A stretch of DNA of 64,000 nt from Frigoribacterium sp. CFBP 13712 (GCF_014842255.1 NZ_JACYVH010000002.1:420519-484518), one strand, 5' to 3'; positions 1 through 9,640 are shown, counted from the stretch's first letter. Notes: a model not told the origin generated them from the letters alone. Made by a program: numbers and translations.

Positions 1-946
1 GGACGGCGCCGACGACCGCATCGAGCGGGCCCCGCTGACCGGCGGCGCCGATCGCACCGTCGTCTATCAGGCCGCGCGCATCCAGGCCTTCGAGGTCTTC
101 GACACGGCGGTCGCGGTCGTGACCGACGACGGCACCACCTCGACGCTCAGCCTGGTCTCTCCCGACGGGGTGGCGGTGGAGACCCTTCCGCTGCCCGACG
201 GCCCGGGGCTGATCACCCGCTTCGGCGCGGACGCCGCCTCGACGACGATCGCCTTCTCGTGGCGGCCGCAGGGCTCCGAGACCGACACCCTGTACACGCT
301 GCCCCTCCAGGGCCAGCGCGCCGTGACCCCGGTGCAGTCCATCGCCGGCGAGCCCATCACCGTGCTCGACTGGTTCTTCGTGCCGGGCCGGGCCACGGTC
401 GTGGTCCAGTCGGCGGACGAGACCGTCGCGGCGTTCGATCTGACCGGCGCCGCGCCTCCTCGGCCCTACGGCACCTTCGTCTCGCTGCAGGGCGTCGCGC
501 TCGACGGCGGCACCTTCGTGGCGGCGACGGCGCTGCAGTCGTCGCGGGTCGACCTCGACACGGGTGAGCAGACGCCGATCCCGTTCTCGGCGGTCGAGGG
601 CGGCACGCCGTTCCGCGGCGAGCTGGTCGCCGTGGGCGAGACGACCTACGTGCAGCAGGTCGCGGTCCCGGCCGCCGACGGGAGCTCGTATCGCAACCTC
701 GTGGTCGTCGACGACCTGAAGGAGGCGCGGGCCCTGTACGAGCCGTCGGCCGTCGGGACGACCATCGAGGGCTTCTCCGTCTCGCCCAACGGGCAGTACC
801 TCGCGGTCGAGACGGCCGAGGCGACGGCGGAGACCGACTTCAGCTACACCATCGATCCCGTGCCGACCACCGTGACGACGACCATCGTCGACATCTCGAC
901 GGGCGGCGTGGTGGCGAGCTTCGCGGGGCACTCCACCGCCTGGTGA
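1..946 (+). CDS. Beta-propeller (TolB/WD40-like) protein, 5'-truncated
   Basis: The frame is open from base 2, so the true start lies upstream of the window and only the C-terminal 314 residues are seen. The protein has repeated beta-rich segments such as SVSPNGQYLAVETAE and VTDDGTTSTLSLVSPDG, the pattern of TolB/DPP-IV-type propeller blades. No catalytic motif is visible and no function can be assigned. It ends at TGA shortly before the converging DUF4031 gene. The internal methionine/valine codon near 119 is not a credible start because the homologous-looking propeller pattern continues upstream of it. Confidence 0.6.
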   Translation, partial: DGADDRIERAPLTGGADRTVVYQAARIQAFEVFDTAVAVVTDDGTTSTLSLVSPDGVAVETLPLPDGPGLITRFGADAASTTIAFSWRPQGSETDTLYTLPLQGQRAVTPVQSIAGEPITVLDWFFVPGRATVVVQSADETVAAFDLTGAAPPRPYGTFVSLQGVALDGGTFVAATALQSSRVDLDTGEQTPIPFSAVEGGTPFRGELVAVGETTYVQQVAVPAADGSSYRNLVVVDDLKEARALYEPSAVGTTIEGFSVSPNGQYLAVETAEATAETDFSYTIDPVPTTVTTTIVDISTGGVVASFAGHSTAW

Positions 947-971
947 CCGGGTCGGTCGGGCCGTCGGTCCC

Positions 972-1250
972 TCAGGCGGTCAGGCCCCGCTTGACGCGCT
1001 GGGACACACGCAGCCCGCTGCTCTCGAGGCGCCGGGCGAGCTCGAGACCGCTGATCGGACGGGCGCCCGCCTCGATCAGGTCGGCGCAGCGCGAGAGGGG
1101 GACGTCGTAGTGATCGTGGTCGAAGCCGCGCCGGGGGATGCCGTTCGCGGCGGCGAAGCGGTGCAGCTCGTCGTACGACTCGTCGCTGACGAGGTGGGCC
1201 CAGACGGTGTCGTGGGCCGGCCACACGGGGTCGTCGATCAAGATGGTCAC
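972..1250 (-). CDS. DUF4031 domain protein
   Basis: A 92-residue protein with the DUF4031 signature: TILIDDPVWPAH at the N-terminus, HLVSD, then IPRRGFDHDHYDVP. The function of this family is unknown; it is common and single-copy in actinobacteria. I start it at the GTG at 1250 rather than the GTG at 1256, because a TACCGT -10 box (1257-1262, minus strand) lies exactly six bases before it. That predicts a leaderless transcript, and the resulting N-terminus matches the family. It is divergent from rplU. Confidence 0.85.
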   Translation of the reverse strand: MTILIDDPVWPAHDTVWAHLVSDESYDELHRFAAANGIPRRGFDHDHYDVPLSRCADLIEAGARPISGLELARRLESSGLRVSQRVKRGLTA

Positions 1251-1273
1251 AGGCACACGGTAGTCCGAGTGCG

Positions 1274-1303
1274 TTGACGGCGGCCGAAACCGCCGTGTAA
1301 TCT
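1274..1303 (+). promoter_or_regulatory. Sigma-A-type promoter of rplU-rpmA
   Basis: TTGACG at 1274-1279 and TAATCT at 1298-1303 are separated by 18 bases, one of the best housekeeping promoters in the window. Transcription would begin near 1310. Confidence 0.7.
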
Positions 1304-1309
1304 AAGCGG

Positions 1310-1449
1310 TTGGTACGCATCGGCCCACGACCACGTCGTCGGCCCTCCGCGACGAACGGCCGCCGGGCTCAGGCTCCGCCGTCCGCCACCGCACGAACCG
1401 TGCGACGAGGCGGTCCCTCGTACATCCCCTGAGACATTAAGGAACACAC
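1310..1449 (+). promoter_or_regulatory. Long 5' leader of rplU
   Basis: About 140 transcribed but untranslated bases lie between the promoter and rplU. They include a small hairpin CGCACG-AAC-CGTGCG at 1392-1406 and end with the Shine-Dalgarno AAGGA before the ATG. L21 leaders that sense ribosomal protein are known in Firmicutes; whether this one is regulatory is inference only. Confidence 0.35.
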
Positions 1450-1758
1450 ATGGTCTACGCAGTCGTGCGCGCCGGTGGTCGGCAAGAGAAGGTCGAGGTC
1501 GGCACGATCGTCACCCTCGATCGACTGAAGGCCGACACCGGCGACAGCATCACCCTCGCCCCGGTCCTCCACGTCGACGGCGACACGATCCTCTCGACCG
1601 CCGACGCCCTGTCGAAGATCACGGTGACCGCCGAGGTCCTCGGCGATCTGCGCGGCCCGAAGATCGTCATCCAGAACTACAAGAACAAGACCGGGTACAA
1701 GCGTCGCATGGGCTTCCGTGCCGACCTCACCCGCGTCAAGATCACCTCGATCAAGTAA
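1450..1758 (+). CDS. rplU: 50S ribosomal protein L21
   Basis: A 102-residue protein of normal length for bacterial L21, a large-subunit protein that binds 23S rRNA. It opens with [18 protein letters not shown] and carries the family's C-terminal signature [13 protein letters not shown], followed by L-TRVKIT. Its start is supported by AAGGA upstream. It is followed after 12 bases by rpmA, the usual L21-L27 pair, and both precede obgE as in most actinobacteria. Confidence 0.98.
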   Translation: MVYAVVRAGGRQEKVEVGTIVTLDRLKADTGDSITLAPVLHVDGDTILSTADALSKITVTAEVLGDLRGPKIVIQNYKNKTGYKRRMGFRADLTRVKITSIK

Positions 1759-1770
1759 GGGGCCCCGCAG

Positions 1771-2025
1771 ATGGCACACAAGAAGGGCGCATCGTCCACC
1801 CGTAACGGACGCGACTCGAACGCTCAGCGCCTCGGCGTGAAGCGCTTCGGCGGCCAGGTCGTCCTCGCCGGCGAGATCATCGTCCGCCAGCGCGGCACCC
1901 ACTTCCACCCCGGCGCCAACGTCGGCCGCGGCGGCGACGGCACCCTCTTCGCCCTCGCACCCGGCTCCGTCGAGTTCGGCAACAAGGGCGGCCGCAAGGT
2001 CGTCAACATCGTCGCCGGCGCCTGA
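1771..2025 (+). CDS. rpmA: 50S ribosomal protein L27
   Basis: An 84-residue protein beginning [20 protein letters not shown], the typical actinobacterial L27 without the cleaved N-terminal extension found in Firmicutes. The [20 protein letters not shown] motif is the L27 core. It acts at the peptidyl-transferase centre of the large subunit. It is co-transcribed with rplU and is followed by a strong hairpin terminator. Confidence 0.98.
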   Translation: MAHKKGASSTRNGRDSNAQRLGVKRFGGQVVLAGEIIVRQRGTHFHPGANVGRGGDGTLFALAPGSVEFGNKGGRKVVNIVAGA

Positions 2026-2062
2026 GCCTCCTCCGCGAGGCGCGGCACCAGCTGCGACACAC

Positions 2063-2091
2063 CGTATGGGCGAGCGTTGCTCGCCCATACG
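2063..2091 (+). terminator. Intrinsic terminator after rpmA
   Basis: A perfect 13-bp stem (CGTATGGGCGAGC with its complement) around a GTT loop, with a short T-containing tail. It separates rplU-rpmA from obgE and could attenuate rather than fully stop transcription. Confidence 0.75.
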
Positions 2092-2146
2092 TGTTCGACC
2101 CGGGAGTCCATCCCCGGCCCCCGAGAACTGAAATGACTGCACACCC

Positions 2147-3682
2147 ATGGCCACATTCGTCGACCACGTCACCCTGCACCTCCGCGCCGGCAACGGCGGC
2201 AACGGCTGCGTCTCCGTCAAGCGCGAGAAGTTCAAACCCCTCGCCGGCCCCGACGGCGGCAACGGCGGGCACGGCGGCGACATCGTGCTGGTCAGCGACA
2301 CCGGCGTCACGACGCTGCTCGGCTTCCACCGCGCGCCGCACCGTTCGAGCGAGAACGGCGGCTTCGGCATGGGCGACCACCGAAGCGGCACGAACGGCGA
2401 GCTGCTCGAGCTGACCGTGCCGGTCGGAACGGTGGTCAAGTCCGAAGACGGCACCGAGCTGATCGACATGGTCGAGCCCGGCATGCGCTTCGTCGCCGCG
2501 CAGGGCGGCATCGGTGGCCTCGGCAACGCGGCGCTGTCGTCGACCAAGCGCAAGGCCCCCGGCTTCGCGCTGCTCGGCACGCCCGGCTGGCAGGGCGACG
2601 TGCTGCTCGAGCTCAAGGTCGTGGCCGACATCGCGCTGGTGGGCTACCCGTCGGCCGGCAAGTCGAGCCTCGTGGCCGCGCTCTCGGCGGCGAAGCCCAA
2701 GATCGCCGACTACCCGTTCACGACGCTGCACCCGAACCTCGGCGTGGTCGAGTCGGGCGAGACGCGCTACACCGTCGCCGACGTCCCCGGTCTCATCGAG
2801 GGCGCGAGCGAGGGCAAGGGGCTCGGTCTCGAGTTCCTCCGTCACGTCGAGCGCTGCTCGGCCCTGCTGCACGTGCTCGACTGCGCGACCCTCGACCCCG
2901 GCCGCGACCCGCTGACCGACCTCGAGATCATCCTCGGTGAGCTCGAGGCGTACCCGGTGCCCGAGGGGCAGCTGCCCCTGCTCGAGCGCCCGCAGCTGAT
3001 CGCACTGAACAAGGTCGACGTCCCCGACGGCCGCGAGCTCGCCGACTTCGTCACGCCCGAGCTCGAGGCGCGCGGCTACAAGGTCTTCGAGATCTCGGCG
3101 GTGAGCCACGAGGGTCTCCGCAACCTCTCGTTCGCGCTGGCCGAGGTGGTCGAGACCAGCCGGGCCGAGATCGCCGCCCGACCCGCGCCTCCTCGGCTCG
3201 TCATGCGACCGCGCGCCGTCAACGAGAAGCCGTTCGTCATCCGGGTCGAGGGCGGCACGTACGGCAACGTCTACCGCATCCTGGGCGAGAAGCCGCAGCG
3301 CTGGGTGGTGCAGACCGACTTCAACAACGAGGAGGCCGTCGGCTACCTGGCCGACCGGCTCAACACGATCGGCGTCGAGGACGCCCTGTTCAAGGCCGGC
3401 GCTCAGGCCGGTTCGACGGTCGTCATCGGGCCCGAGGGCGGCATCGTCTTCGACTGGGAGCCGACCCTCACGTCGACCGCCGAGCTGATGACCAGCGCGC
3501 GCGGCACCGACCCGCGTCTGATCAAGAACGACCGCCCGACGCGCAACCAGCGCCGCGAGGAGTACTTCGAGCGGATGGACGCCAAGGCCGAGGCCCGCGC
3601 CGAGCTGCAGCGCGAGCGCGCGTCGGGCATCTGGACGGACGACGAGGGCTTCCTCGTGAAAGAGGGCGACGACAAGGCATGA
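2147..3682 (+). CDS. obgE: GTPase Obg
   Basis: A 511-residue Obg/CgtA protein, a GTPase associated with 50S ribosome assembly and stress control. The glycine-rich Obg fold occupies about residues 2-158 ([17 protein letters not shown]). The G domain follows with G1 [11 protein letters not shown]2 [13 protein letters not shown]3 [10 protein letters not shown] and G4 NKVD. A C-terminal OCT domain lies at about 360-440, then a charged tail. The start ATG lacks an obvious Shine-Dalgarno sequence. Its stop overlaps the start of proB by four bases (ATGA), so the two are translationally coupled. A copy of the dispersed AGGAGGCGCG motif lies inside the gene near 3184. Confidence 0.97.
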   Translation: MATFVDHVTLHLRAGNGGNGCVSVKREKFKPLAGPDGGNGGHGGDIVLVSDTGVTTLLGFHRAPHRSSENGGFGMGDHRSGTNGELLELTVPVGTVVKSEDGTELIDMVEPGMRFVAAQGGIGGLGNAALSSTKRKAPGFALLGTPGWQGDVLLELKVVADIALVGYPSAGKSSLVAALSAAKPKIADYPFTTLHPNLGVVESGETRYTVADVPGLIEGASEGKGLGLEFLRHVERCSALLHVLDCATLDPGRDPLTDLEIILGELEAYPVPEGQLPLLERPQLIALNKVDVPDGRELADFVTPELEARGYKVFEISAVSHEGLRNLSFALAEVVETSRAEIAARPAPPRLVMRPRAVNEKPFVIRVEGGTYGNVYRILGEKPQRWVVQTDFNNEEAVGYLADRLNTIGVEDALFKAGAQAGSTVVIGPEGGIVFDWEPTLTSTAELMTSARGTDPRLIKNDRPTRNQRREEYFERMDAKAEARAELQRERASGIWTDDEGFLVKEGDDKA

Positions 3683-4503
3683 GCGACACGGCGTCGTCGG
3701 CGGACCGCCGTGAGGGCCCCCGGGTGACCGACCGGGCCGGCATCGCGTCGGCTCGGCGCATCGTCGTCAAGGTCGGCTCGTCGTCGATCAGCGGCGACAA
3801 CGCCGGTCAGATCGAGCCGCTCGTCGACGCCCTCGCGGCCGCCTACGGGCGGGGCGCGGAGATCGTGCTCGTCTCGTCGGGGGCGATCGCCACGGGCATG
3901 CCGCATCTGCGGCTCGACTCGCGACCGACCGATCTCGCGACCCAGCAGGCCGCGGCCGCCGTCGGGCAGAACGTCTTGATCTACCGCTACCAGCAGAGCC
4001 TCCGGCGGTACTCGATCGTCGCCGGACAGGTGCTGCTGACGGCCGGCGACATCCAGAACCCGACCCACCGGAGCAACGCCCAGAGGGCGATGTCGCGCCT
4101 GCTCGACCTTCGCATCCTGCCGATCGTCAACGAGAACGACACCGTCGCCACCCAGGAGATCCGCTTCGGCGACAACGACCGCCTCGCGGCCCTCGTCTCG
4201 AAGCTGATCGCCGCCGACGCCCTCGTGCTGCTGAGCGACGTCGACGCCCTCTACACCCGACCGCCGCACGAGCCCGGAGCGGTGAAGATCACCGACGTGC
4301 CCTTCGGTGATCAGCTGACCGGCGTGACCTTCGGAGACGTCGGCGCCGCGGGCGTCGGCACGGGCGGGGCGGGCACCAAGGTGGCCGCCGCGCGCTACGC
4401 CGCCGAGGCGGGCACCCCGGTGCTCGTGACCTCGACGGCGAACGTCTCGCGGGCGCTGTCGGGCGACGACGTCGGCACGTTCTTCGAGGCCGCGAAACCG
4501 TAA
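3679..4503 (+). CDS. proB: Glutamate 5-kinase
   Basis: A 274-residue enzyme for the first step of proline synthesis (glutamate to glutamyl-5-phosphate). Motifs include [12 protein letters not shown] near residue 28, [26 protein letters not shown] and [15 protein letters not shown]. It lacks the C-terminal PUA domain of the E. coli enzyme, a known short form. It overlaps obgE by four bases and is followed after ten bases by proA, so the pathway genes are adjacent. Confidence 0.96.
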   Translation: MSDTASSADRREGPRVTDRAGIASARRIVVKVGSSSISGDNAGQIEPLVDALAAAYGRGAEIVLVSSGAIATGMPHLRLDSRPTDLATQQAAAAVGQNVLIYRYQQSLRRYSIVAGQVLLTAGDIQNPTHRSNAQRAMSRLLDLRILPIVNENDTVATQEIRFGDNDRLAALVSKLIAADALVLLSDVDALYTRPPHEPGAVKITDVPFGDQLTGVTFGDVGAAGVGTGGAGTKVAAARYAAEAGTPVLVTSTANVSRALSGDDVGTFFEAAKP

Positions 4504-4506
4504 GAT
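4501..4506 (+). promoter_or_regulatory. -10 box for a leaderless proA transcript
   Basis: TAAGAT lies seven bases before the proA ATG, and its TAA is the proB stop codon. No clear -35 is needed for this class of actinobacterial promoter. It would let proA be transcribed without proB. Confidence 0.5.
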
Positions 4507-4513
4507 CAGGGGC

Positions 4514-5782
4514 ATGTCGCCCTCCGAAGTCGTCGCCCCCGCGTTCGTCGACAAGCTGACCGCGGCCCGGTCCGCGTCCGGCGTGCTGGCCACGGCGACG
4601 GCCGACGCGAAGAACGCGGCCCTCCGGGCCATCGCCCGTGCACTCGTGACCGCCGAGCCTCGCATCGTCGCCGCGAACGCCCTCGACCTCGAGGCGGCCG
4701 CCGAGGCCGGTCTGTCGGAGTCGCTGCGTGATCGTCTCCGCCTCGACGGCGACCGGCTGGCGGCACTCGCCGCGGCCACCGAGCTCGTCGCGACCCTCGT
4801 CGACCCGATCGGCGAGACCGTGCGCGGGCGCGTGCTGCCGAACGGCCTCCGCCTCGATCAGGTCCGCGTCCCGTTCGGGGTCGTCGGCGCCATCTACGAG
4901 GCCCGGCCGAACGTCACCGTCGACATCGCCGCCCTCGCGCTGAAGAGCGGCAACGCGGCGGTCCTCCGGGGCGGCAGTGCGGCGCTGCACACGAACGCGG
5001 CCCTCGTCGAGATCGTGCAGGAGGCGCTGGTCGGGTCGGGACTCCCCGCCGACTCGGTCGTCACCGTCGACGAGTTCGGACGCGACGGCGCCGGCTGGCT
5101 GATGACGGCGCGCGGCCTGGTCGACGTGCTCGTCCCGCGGGGGAGCGCGCAGCTGATCAGCACGGTGGTCGAACGCTCGACGGTGCCCGTCATCGAGACC
5201 GGGGCCGGTGTGGTGCACGTGTTCCTCGACGAGACGGCCGACGCCGCCATGAGCATCGACATCGTGCTCGACGCCAAGACGAGCCGGCCGAGCGTCTGCA
5301 ACGCCCTCGAGACCCTGCTCGTGCACGAGTCCGCCGCCGAACGGCTGCTGCCGTCGATCGTCGCCGCCCTGCACGAGGCCGGCGTCACCGTGCACGGCGA
5401 CGAGCGGACCCAGGGGCTCGTCGCGGGCGTCGTGCCCGCGACGGACGACGACTGGGCGGCCGAGTACATGAGCCTCGACCTCGCCGTCGCCGTCGTCGCG
5501 GACCTCGACGCGGCCATGGCGCACATCGACCGCTGGTCGACGCGTCACACCGAGAGCATCGTCACCAACGACCACGCCAACGCCGAGAGGTTCCTGGCCG
5601 AGGTCGACAGCGCGGTGGTGATGGTCAACGCCTCGACGCGGTTCACCGACGGCGGCGAGTTCGGCTTCGGCGCCGAGGTGGGCATCTCGACCCAGAAGCT
5701 GCACGCCCGAGGGCCGATGGGACTCGGCGAGCTGACGAGCACCAAATGGATCGTGCGCGGCAGCGGCCAGGTGCGCGGCTAG
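4514..5782 (+). CDS. proA: Gamma-glutamyl phosphate reductase
   Basis: A 422-residue NADPH-dependent reductase that converts glutamyl-5-phosphate to the semialdehyde in proline synthesis. It has the aldehyde-dehydrogenase-like fold with family motifs [31 protein letters not shown] and, around the catalytic cysteine, [15 protein letters not shown] (about residue 260). The C-terminus [17 protein letters not shown] is diagnostic. It follows proB and probably has its own leaderless promoter. Confidence 0.97.
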   Translation: MSPSEVVAPAFVDKLTAARSASGVLATATADAKNAALRAIARALVTAEPRIVAANALDLEAAAEAGLSESLRDRLRLDGDRLAALAAATELVATLVDPIGETVRGRVLPNGLRLDQVRVPFGVVGAIYEARPNVTVDIAALALKSGNAAVLRGGSAALHTNAALVEIVQEALVGSGLPADSVVTVDEFGRDGAGWLMTARGLVDVLVPRGSAQLISTVVERSTVPVIETGAGVVHVFLDETADAAMSIDIVLDAKTSRPSVCNALETLLVHESAAERLLPSIVAALHEAGVTVHGDERTQGLVAGVVPATDDDWAAEYMSLDLAVAVVADLDAAMAHIDRWSTRHTESIVTNDHANAERFLAEVDSAVVMVNASTRFTDGGEFGFGAEVGISTQKLHARGPMGLGELTSTKWIVRGSGQVRG

Positions 5783-5785
5783 ACT
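5780..5785 (+). promoter_or_regulatory. -10 box overlapping the proA stop codon
   Basis: TAGACT begins with the proA stop codon TAG. It would start a transcript near 5792 serving the small membrane gene at 5818, which has its own GGAG ribosome site. Confidence 0.45.
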
Positions 5786-5817
5786 GTCCCGGATCGTCCT
5801 CTCGAAACGGAGTACCC

Positions 5818-6036
5818 ATGCTCGACGTCACACTGCTCGCCGCGGCCCACGAAGAACTCGCGCCCCTGCTGGCGCCCCCGGTCGTGATCTCGCTGGTGTT
5901 CGGCGTCTTCTTCCTGTTCCTCGGCTACGTCGTGTGGAGCTACCGCGACGTCGCGAACCGAAGCCCCCGCAAGGCGAAGACGCAGGAGCACAAGGCCGGG
6001 CCCATCGACGAATACGGCCACCCCGAATCGCACTGA
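5818..6036 (+). CDS. Small single-pass membrane protein
   Basis: A 72-residue protein with one hydrophobic segment ([20 protein letters not shown], about residues 21-40) followed by a basic, polar tail rich in K, R and H. A GGAG site eight bases upstream supports the ATG at 5818; an in-frame extension further upstream overlaps proA and has no ribosome site. Its position between proA and nadD is often seen in this family of actinobacteria. No function is known. Confidence 0.75.
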   Translation: MLDVTLLAAAHEELAPLLAPPVVISLVFGVFFLFLGYVVWSYRDVANRSPRKAKTQEHKAGPIDEYGHPESH

Positions 6037-6053
6037 CGCGAGAGACGGACACC

Positions 6054-6725
6054 ATGGTCGCGGCGGACAGCCCGATGTCGTCGTCGGGCGCGACGTCGAC
6101 CGGTGACGAGTCGTCGGGCGGAGGCGCGGCCGAGTCGGTCCGTCGACCCCGCGTCGGCATCATGGGCGGCACGTTCGACCCCATCCACCACGGCCACCTC
6201 GTCGCCGCCAGCGAGGTGGCGTCGTCGTTCGACCTCGACGAGGTGCTGTTCGTCCCCACGGGTCAGCCCTACATGAAGACGGGTGTCACCGACGGCGAGC
6301 ACCGGTACCTCATGACGGTGATCGCGACCGCGTCGAACCCGATGTTCACCGTCAGCCGGCTCGACATCGACCGGCACGGGCCCACTTACACGATCGACAC
6401 CCTGCGCGATGTCCGGGCCCAGCGACCCGACGCGCAGCTCTTCTTCATCACAGGCGCCGACGCCGTGGCGCAGATCCTCGACTGGAAGGACGTCCAGGAG
6501 CTCTGGGACCTCGCGCACTTCGTCGCGGTCTCCCGGCCGGGTCACGACCTCACCGTTTCCGGATTGCCCGAGAGCGACGTAAGCTTGCTCGAAGTCCCCG
6601 CGCTGGCCATCTCGTCGACCGACTGCCGCGCTCGGGTCGCCCGAGACTCCCCGGTCTGGTACCTGGTCCCCGACGGGGTCGTCCAGTACATCTCCAAGCA
6701 CCACCTGTATCGGAGCGTTGCATGA
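6054..6725 (+). CDS. nadD: Nicotinate-nucleotide adenylyltransferase
   Basis: NadD makes deamido-NAD from nicotinate mononucleotide and ATP. The nucleotidyltransferase motif [15 protein letters not shown] (with HxGH) and the second motif [12 protein letters not shown] (the ISST/R signature) are both present. The 223-residue reading starts at ATG 6054 with a disordered 30-residue serine-rich lead; a start nearer the core is possible because the ribosome site is weak. Its TGA overlaps the next ATG (ATGA), so the downstream Pro/Ala-rich protein is coupled to it. Confidence 0.94.
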   Translation: MVAADSPMSSSGATSTGDESSGGGAAESVRRPRVGIMGGTFDPIHHGHLVAASEVASSFDLDEVLFVPTGQPYMKTGVTDGEHRYLMTVIATASNPMFTVSRLDIDRHGPTYTIDTLRDVRAQRPDAQLFFITGADAVAQILDWKDVQELWDLAHFVAVSRPGHDLTVSGLPESDVSLLEVPALAISSTDCRARVARDSPVWYLVPDGVVQYISKHHLYRSVA

Positions 6726-7981
6726 GTTCGTCCGACGGCCAGCCGCCTCTCACCCGACGGCAGGTTCGAGACCTCGAGCGTGCGCGCGAGGCGGGCCAGG
6801 CGATCACCGGCGCCGTCCCCGTCGGCGCCCCGTCGTCGTCTCAGACCGCCGCTCCGGCGTCGATGCCGACGCCCGCCTCGGCTCCCGAGCCCTCGTCGGC
6901 TCCGAGTCCGGCGGCGCCCGCATCGGCTCCTGAGCCCGCATCGGCTCCTGAGCCCGCGTCGGCTCCCAGCCCGGCCAGCCCGGACTCGGCTCCCGAGCCC
7001 GCAGTCGCGCCGGCGTCGGCCCCCGACCCCGTGTCGTCAGCCGACCAGGCACCGGCCTCCGTCCCGGCCCCCGGCTCCGTCTCGTCGCCCGAGCGTGGAC
7101 TCACACGCCGCGAGCTGCGGGCGCTCCGCGAGTCGCAGTCGGGCCGGCCCGCCGAGCCCGTGCCGCTCCAGGCTCCCGGGCCCGAGCCGCGCCGACCCCT
7201 CTCCGAGGCGCTCAGCACCGTCGACGAGTTCATCGCGCCGGGTGGCGCATCGGGTGTCGGTGGCGACCACGACTCCTCCGTCGCCGACTCGTCCCCGCTC
7301 CCCACGCCCGCCGGTCAGAACCCGTCGGGGCCCGTCGACGGGGCGACCGACGGCGATGCCGACGACTCGACCCGCGCCTCCTCGGGGCAGACCCCCGCGC
7401 TGCGGCCCGCGTCGTTCGAACGCCGCGACGACTCCGCGCCGGCGGCTCCCGCCGCTGTGCGCCCGATCGTCCCGACCGTCCCCGCGTCGGCGCCCGAGTC
7501 GAACGGCCTCGTGCCGCCCGTCGGCCACTGGACGAGTCAGAGCGCGGCGCCCGACGACGAGACGGCTCCCGGTCGCGCGCTCGGCACGCACACCGGGCAG
7601 ACGAACGCGCTGATCCTCACCGATCAGCAGATCGCCGACGTCACCGGGGCGCTCAACGCGACCGGCGAGATCATCATCACCGGGTCGATCGACCTGCCGC
7701 GGAGCCTCGGCGCGACGGGGTCGCAGGCCCGTGTCGACAACGCCGACATCGACCGCCTCCTCGAGCAGGGCGACGCCGAGAACGCCGAGACCGACGCCGT
7801 GCCCGTGCGGGCCAGTCGGGCCATCAGCACCCACACCTCGACCCGGGCCGTCGTGCTCGCGGCGTCGCAGCCGAAGTCGAGTCGACTGCCGTTGTTCCTC
7901 GGCATCGGCGGGGGCATCATCGGAGCAGGTATCATCGGTGTGGTCGTCGCGGGTTTCGCGACGGGCATCCTGGGTCAGTGA
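6722..7981 (+). CDS. Pro/Ala/Ser-rich protein with C-terminal membrane anchor
   Basis: A 419-residue protein of unknown function. Two copies of a basic motif, [14 protein letters not shown] (about 11-24) and [13 protein letters not shown] (about 124-136), flank a low-complexity stretch of [12 protein letters not shown] repeats (about 45-110). A second variable linker follows, then a conserved-looking segment [19 protein letters not shown] and a single hydrophobic helix at the extreme C-terminus ([20 protein letters not shown]). It looks tail-anchored with a long cytoplasmic arm. It is coupled to nadD and lies upstream of rsfS. Confidence 0.75.
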   Translation: MSSSDGQPPLTRRQVRDLERAREAGQAITGAVPVGAPSSSQTAAPASMPTPASAPEPSSAPSPAAPASAPEPASAPEPASAPSPASPDSAPEPAVAPASAPDPVSSADQAPASVPAPGSVSSPERGLTRRELRALRESQSGRPAEPVPLQAPGPEPRRPLSEALSTVDEFIAPGGASGVGGDHDSSVADSSPLPTPAGQNPSGPVDGATDGDADDSTRASSGQTPALRPASFERRDDSAPAAPAAVRPIVPTVPASAPESNGLVPPVGHWTSQSAAPDDETAPGRALGTHTGQTNALILTDQQIADVTGALNATGEIIITGSIDLPRSLGATGSQARVDNADIDRLLEQGDAENAETDAVPVRASRAISTHTSTRAVVLAASQPKSSRLPLFLGIGGGIIGAGIIGVVVAGFATGILGQ

Positions 7982-8020
7982 CCCTCGTCATCCTCCGCAC
8001 CACCGACACGTAAGGCATCC

Positions 8021-8401
8021 GTGACAGCCACTCCTCGCGCCATCGAGCTCCTGCAGATCGCGGCCCGCGCCGCCGACGACAAGCAGGCCGACGACCTCGT
8101 CGCGCTCGACGTCTCCGAGCCGCTGCCTCTGACCGACATCTTCCTGCTGGCCTCCGGTCGAAGCGAGCGCAACGTCGTCGCGATCGCCGGCGAGATCGAA
8201 GACAAGATGCTCGAGGCCGGCGTCAAGACGCTCCGTCGCGAGGGTCGCGCCGAGGGCCGGTGGATCCTCCTCGACTTCGGCGACATCGTCGCGCACGTGT
8301 TCCACGACGAAGACCGTCAGTACTACTCGCTCGAGCGTCTGTGGAGCGACTGCCCCACGATCCCGATCGAGTTGCCCGAGCCCGCTCAGAACGAGGCGTG
8401 A
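8021..8401 (+). CDS. rsfS: Ribosome silencing factor RsfS
   Basis: A 126-residue RsfS/Iojap protein, which binds L14 on the 50S subunit and blocks subunit joining under starvation. Motifs are DIFLLASGRSERNVVAIA, RREGRAEGRWILLDFGDIVAHVF and the C-terminal YYSLERLW. It starts at GTG 8021, 39 bases after the preceding gene, with a weak AAGG site. It follows nadD as in many bacteria, and a strong hairpin follows it. Confidence 0.95.
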   Translation: MTATPRAIELLQIAARAADDKQADDLVALDVSEPLPLTDIFLLASGRSERNVVAIAGEIEDKMLEAGVKTLRREGRAEGRWILLDFGDIVAHVFHDEDRQYYSLERLWSDCPTIPIELPEPAQNEA

Positions 8402-8423
8402 CGCGCCCCGTCCCGTCGAACAC

Positions 8424-8470
8424 CGAGAGGTGAACGAGACACCGCATCGCGGCGTGTCGTTCACCTCTCG
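8424..8470 (+). terminator. Terminator hairpin after rsfS
   Basis: A long stem pairs CGAGAGGTGAACGA with TCGTTCACCTCTCG and continues with CAC/GTG after a two-base bulge. There is no T tract, which is common in high-GC actinobacteria. Confidence 0.7.
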
Positions 8471-8620
8471 CATGTCGCGGGCCGGATCCGCGACGGGCGG
8501 AGCAGGCCGAGGAGGCGCCGGGCGGTGGTCAAAGTGGGCCGTGTTCAGCACCGCTCGATTTCTGTAGTAGGGTTGACGAGTTGCTTCGCAAGGGGCACGA
8601 CAAGCAAGACAACTGAACAT

Positions 8621-8696
8621 GGGTCTGTGGCGCAGCTGGTAGCGCACCTGCATGGCATGCAGGGGGTCAGGGGTTCGAGTCCCCTCAGATCCACCA
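8621..8696 (+). tRNA. tRNA-Ala (anticodon GGC)
   Basis: A complete 76-base cloverleaf with the CCA end encoded. The acceptor stem GGGTCTG/CAGATCC contains the G3-U70 pair that identifies alanine tRNAs. The anticodon stem CCTGC/GCAGG encloses the loop ATGGCAT with anticodon GGC, reading GCC codons. The T-arm contains GGTTCGAGTCC. The 150 bases between the rsfS hairpin and this gene hold no reading frame I can support and presumably carry its promoter. Confidence 0.96.
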
Positions 8697-8700
8697 ACAC

Positions 8701-8737
8701 CGAAAGGCATCCGCTCAGCGGGTGCCTTTCGTTGTTT
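8701..8737 (+). terminator. Terminator after tRNA-Ala
   Basis: The stem CGAAAGGCATCCGC pairs with GCGGGTGCCTTTCG around a TCA loop (one T-G wobble) and is followed by TTGTTT. This is the most classical intrinsic terminator in the window. Confidence 0.85.
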
Positions 8738-8841
8738 CACCACGGCGTCACCATTGCGCAGCCGGCATCGCCCCCGATCTCTTTCTGGGAGCGCTCTGCA
8801 TATCCGCTCCACGCCTCCGGGCGCGACGGTAGAACTGATGC

Positions 8842-9618
8842 ATGAGCAACGACCAGCCCGGCACCGGCAGCACACCCGAACCGAACGCGACCCCCGCCTC
8901 CCACGAGCCGGACCCCCAGGCGCGACCCGAGGTGACCGCGCCCGCCCCCGACACTCGTCCGCGTCCGGCCTACGGTGAGTACGCGCCGACGCCCGCGGCC
9001 GGTTCCGAGCCGCAGCCCGGGCGGACTCCGGCGACGCCGCAGCCCGGTCAGGCCCAGGTGCCCGGTTCATCCGCCCCCGCCGGCCCTGCCGTCCCTCCCG
9101 TCGCCGGGCGTCCGACGACCACCGAGGGCACGCCCGGTCCGCGCGGCACCGGGGCGTTCGCCGGCGCCGGTCACCCGCAGACGCTCGCGACGTTCACCCG
9201 CTACGAAGACGCGCAGTCCGCGGTCGACCTGCTCTCGGATCAGGGGTTCCCGGTCGAGAGCGTCTCCATCGTGGGTCACGACATCCGCACCGTCGAGAAC
9301 GTCTCCGGTCGTCTCACCAAGGGAGGGGCCGCTGCACGCGGCGCCGGGGGAGGTGCCTGGTTCGGGCTCTTCCTCGGTCTCCTCTTCGGTCTCTTCGCCA
9401 CGAACGTCGCCTTCATCGGCATCCTGCTGATCGCCGTGGGCGGCGGCGCCCTCTGGGGTGCCCTCTGGGGCTTCGTCGGGCATGCCGCCCTGCGGGGACG
9501 TCGCGACTTCGCGTCGACCAAGACCATGGAGGCCGGCAGCTACGAGGTGCTCGTGCGCGGCGAGCTCGCGACGCAGGCGCACCAGCTGCTGTCTCAAGGT
9601 CGGGGCATGACGCCGTAG
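8842..9618 (+). CDS. General stress protein 17M-like (YflT-type) membrane protein
   Basis: A 258-residue protein. The first ~100 residues are disordered and Pro/Thr-rich. The core (about 110-250) begins TLATFTRYEDAQSAVDLLSD and continues FPVESVSIVGHDIRTVENVSGRLT, the YflT stress-domain pattern. A glycine-rich double hydrophobic segment follows (WFGLFLGLLFGLF and IGILLIAVGGGALWGALWG), then SYEVLVRGELA. It is probably an inner-membrane stress protein of unknown biochemical role. TAGAAC six bases before the ATG predicts a leaderless transcript. Confidence 0.75.
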   Translation: MSNDQPGTGSTPEPNATPASHEPDPQARPEVTAPAPDTRPRPAYGEYAPTPAAGSEPQPGRTPATPQPGQAQVPGSSAPAGPAVPPVAGRPTTTEGTPGPRGTGAFAGAGHPQTLATFTRYEDAQSAVDLLSDQGFPVESVSIVGHDIRTVENVSGRLTKGGAAARGAGGGAWFGLFLGLLFGLFATNVAFIGILLIAVGGGALWGALWGFVGHAALRGRRDFASTKTMEAGSYEVLVRGELATQAHQLLSQGRGMTP

Positions 9619-9640
9619 TCCGACCCAGCGGCACCACAGG

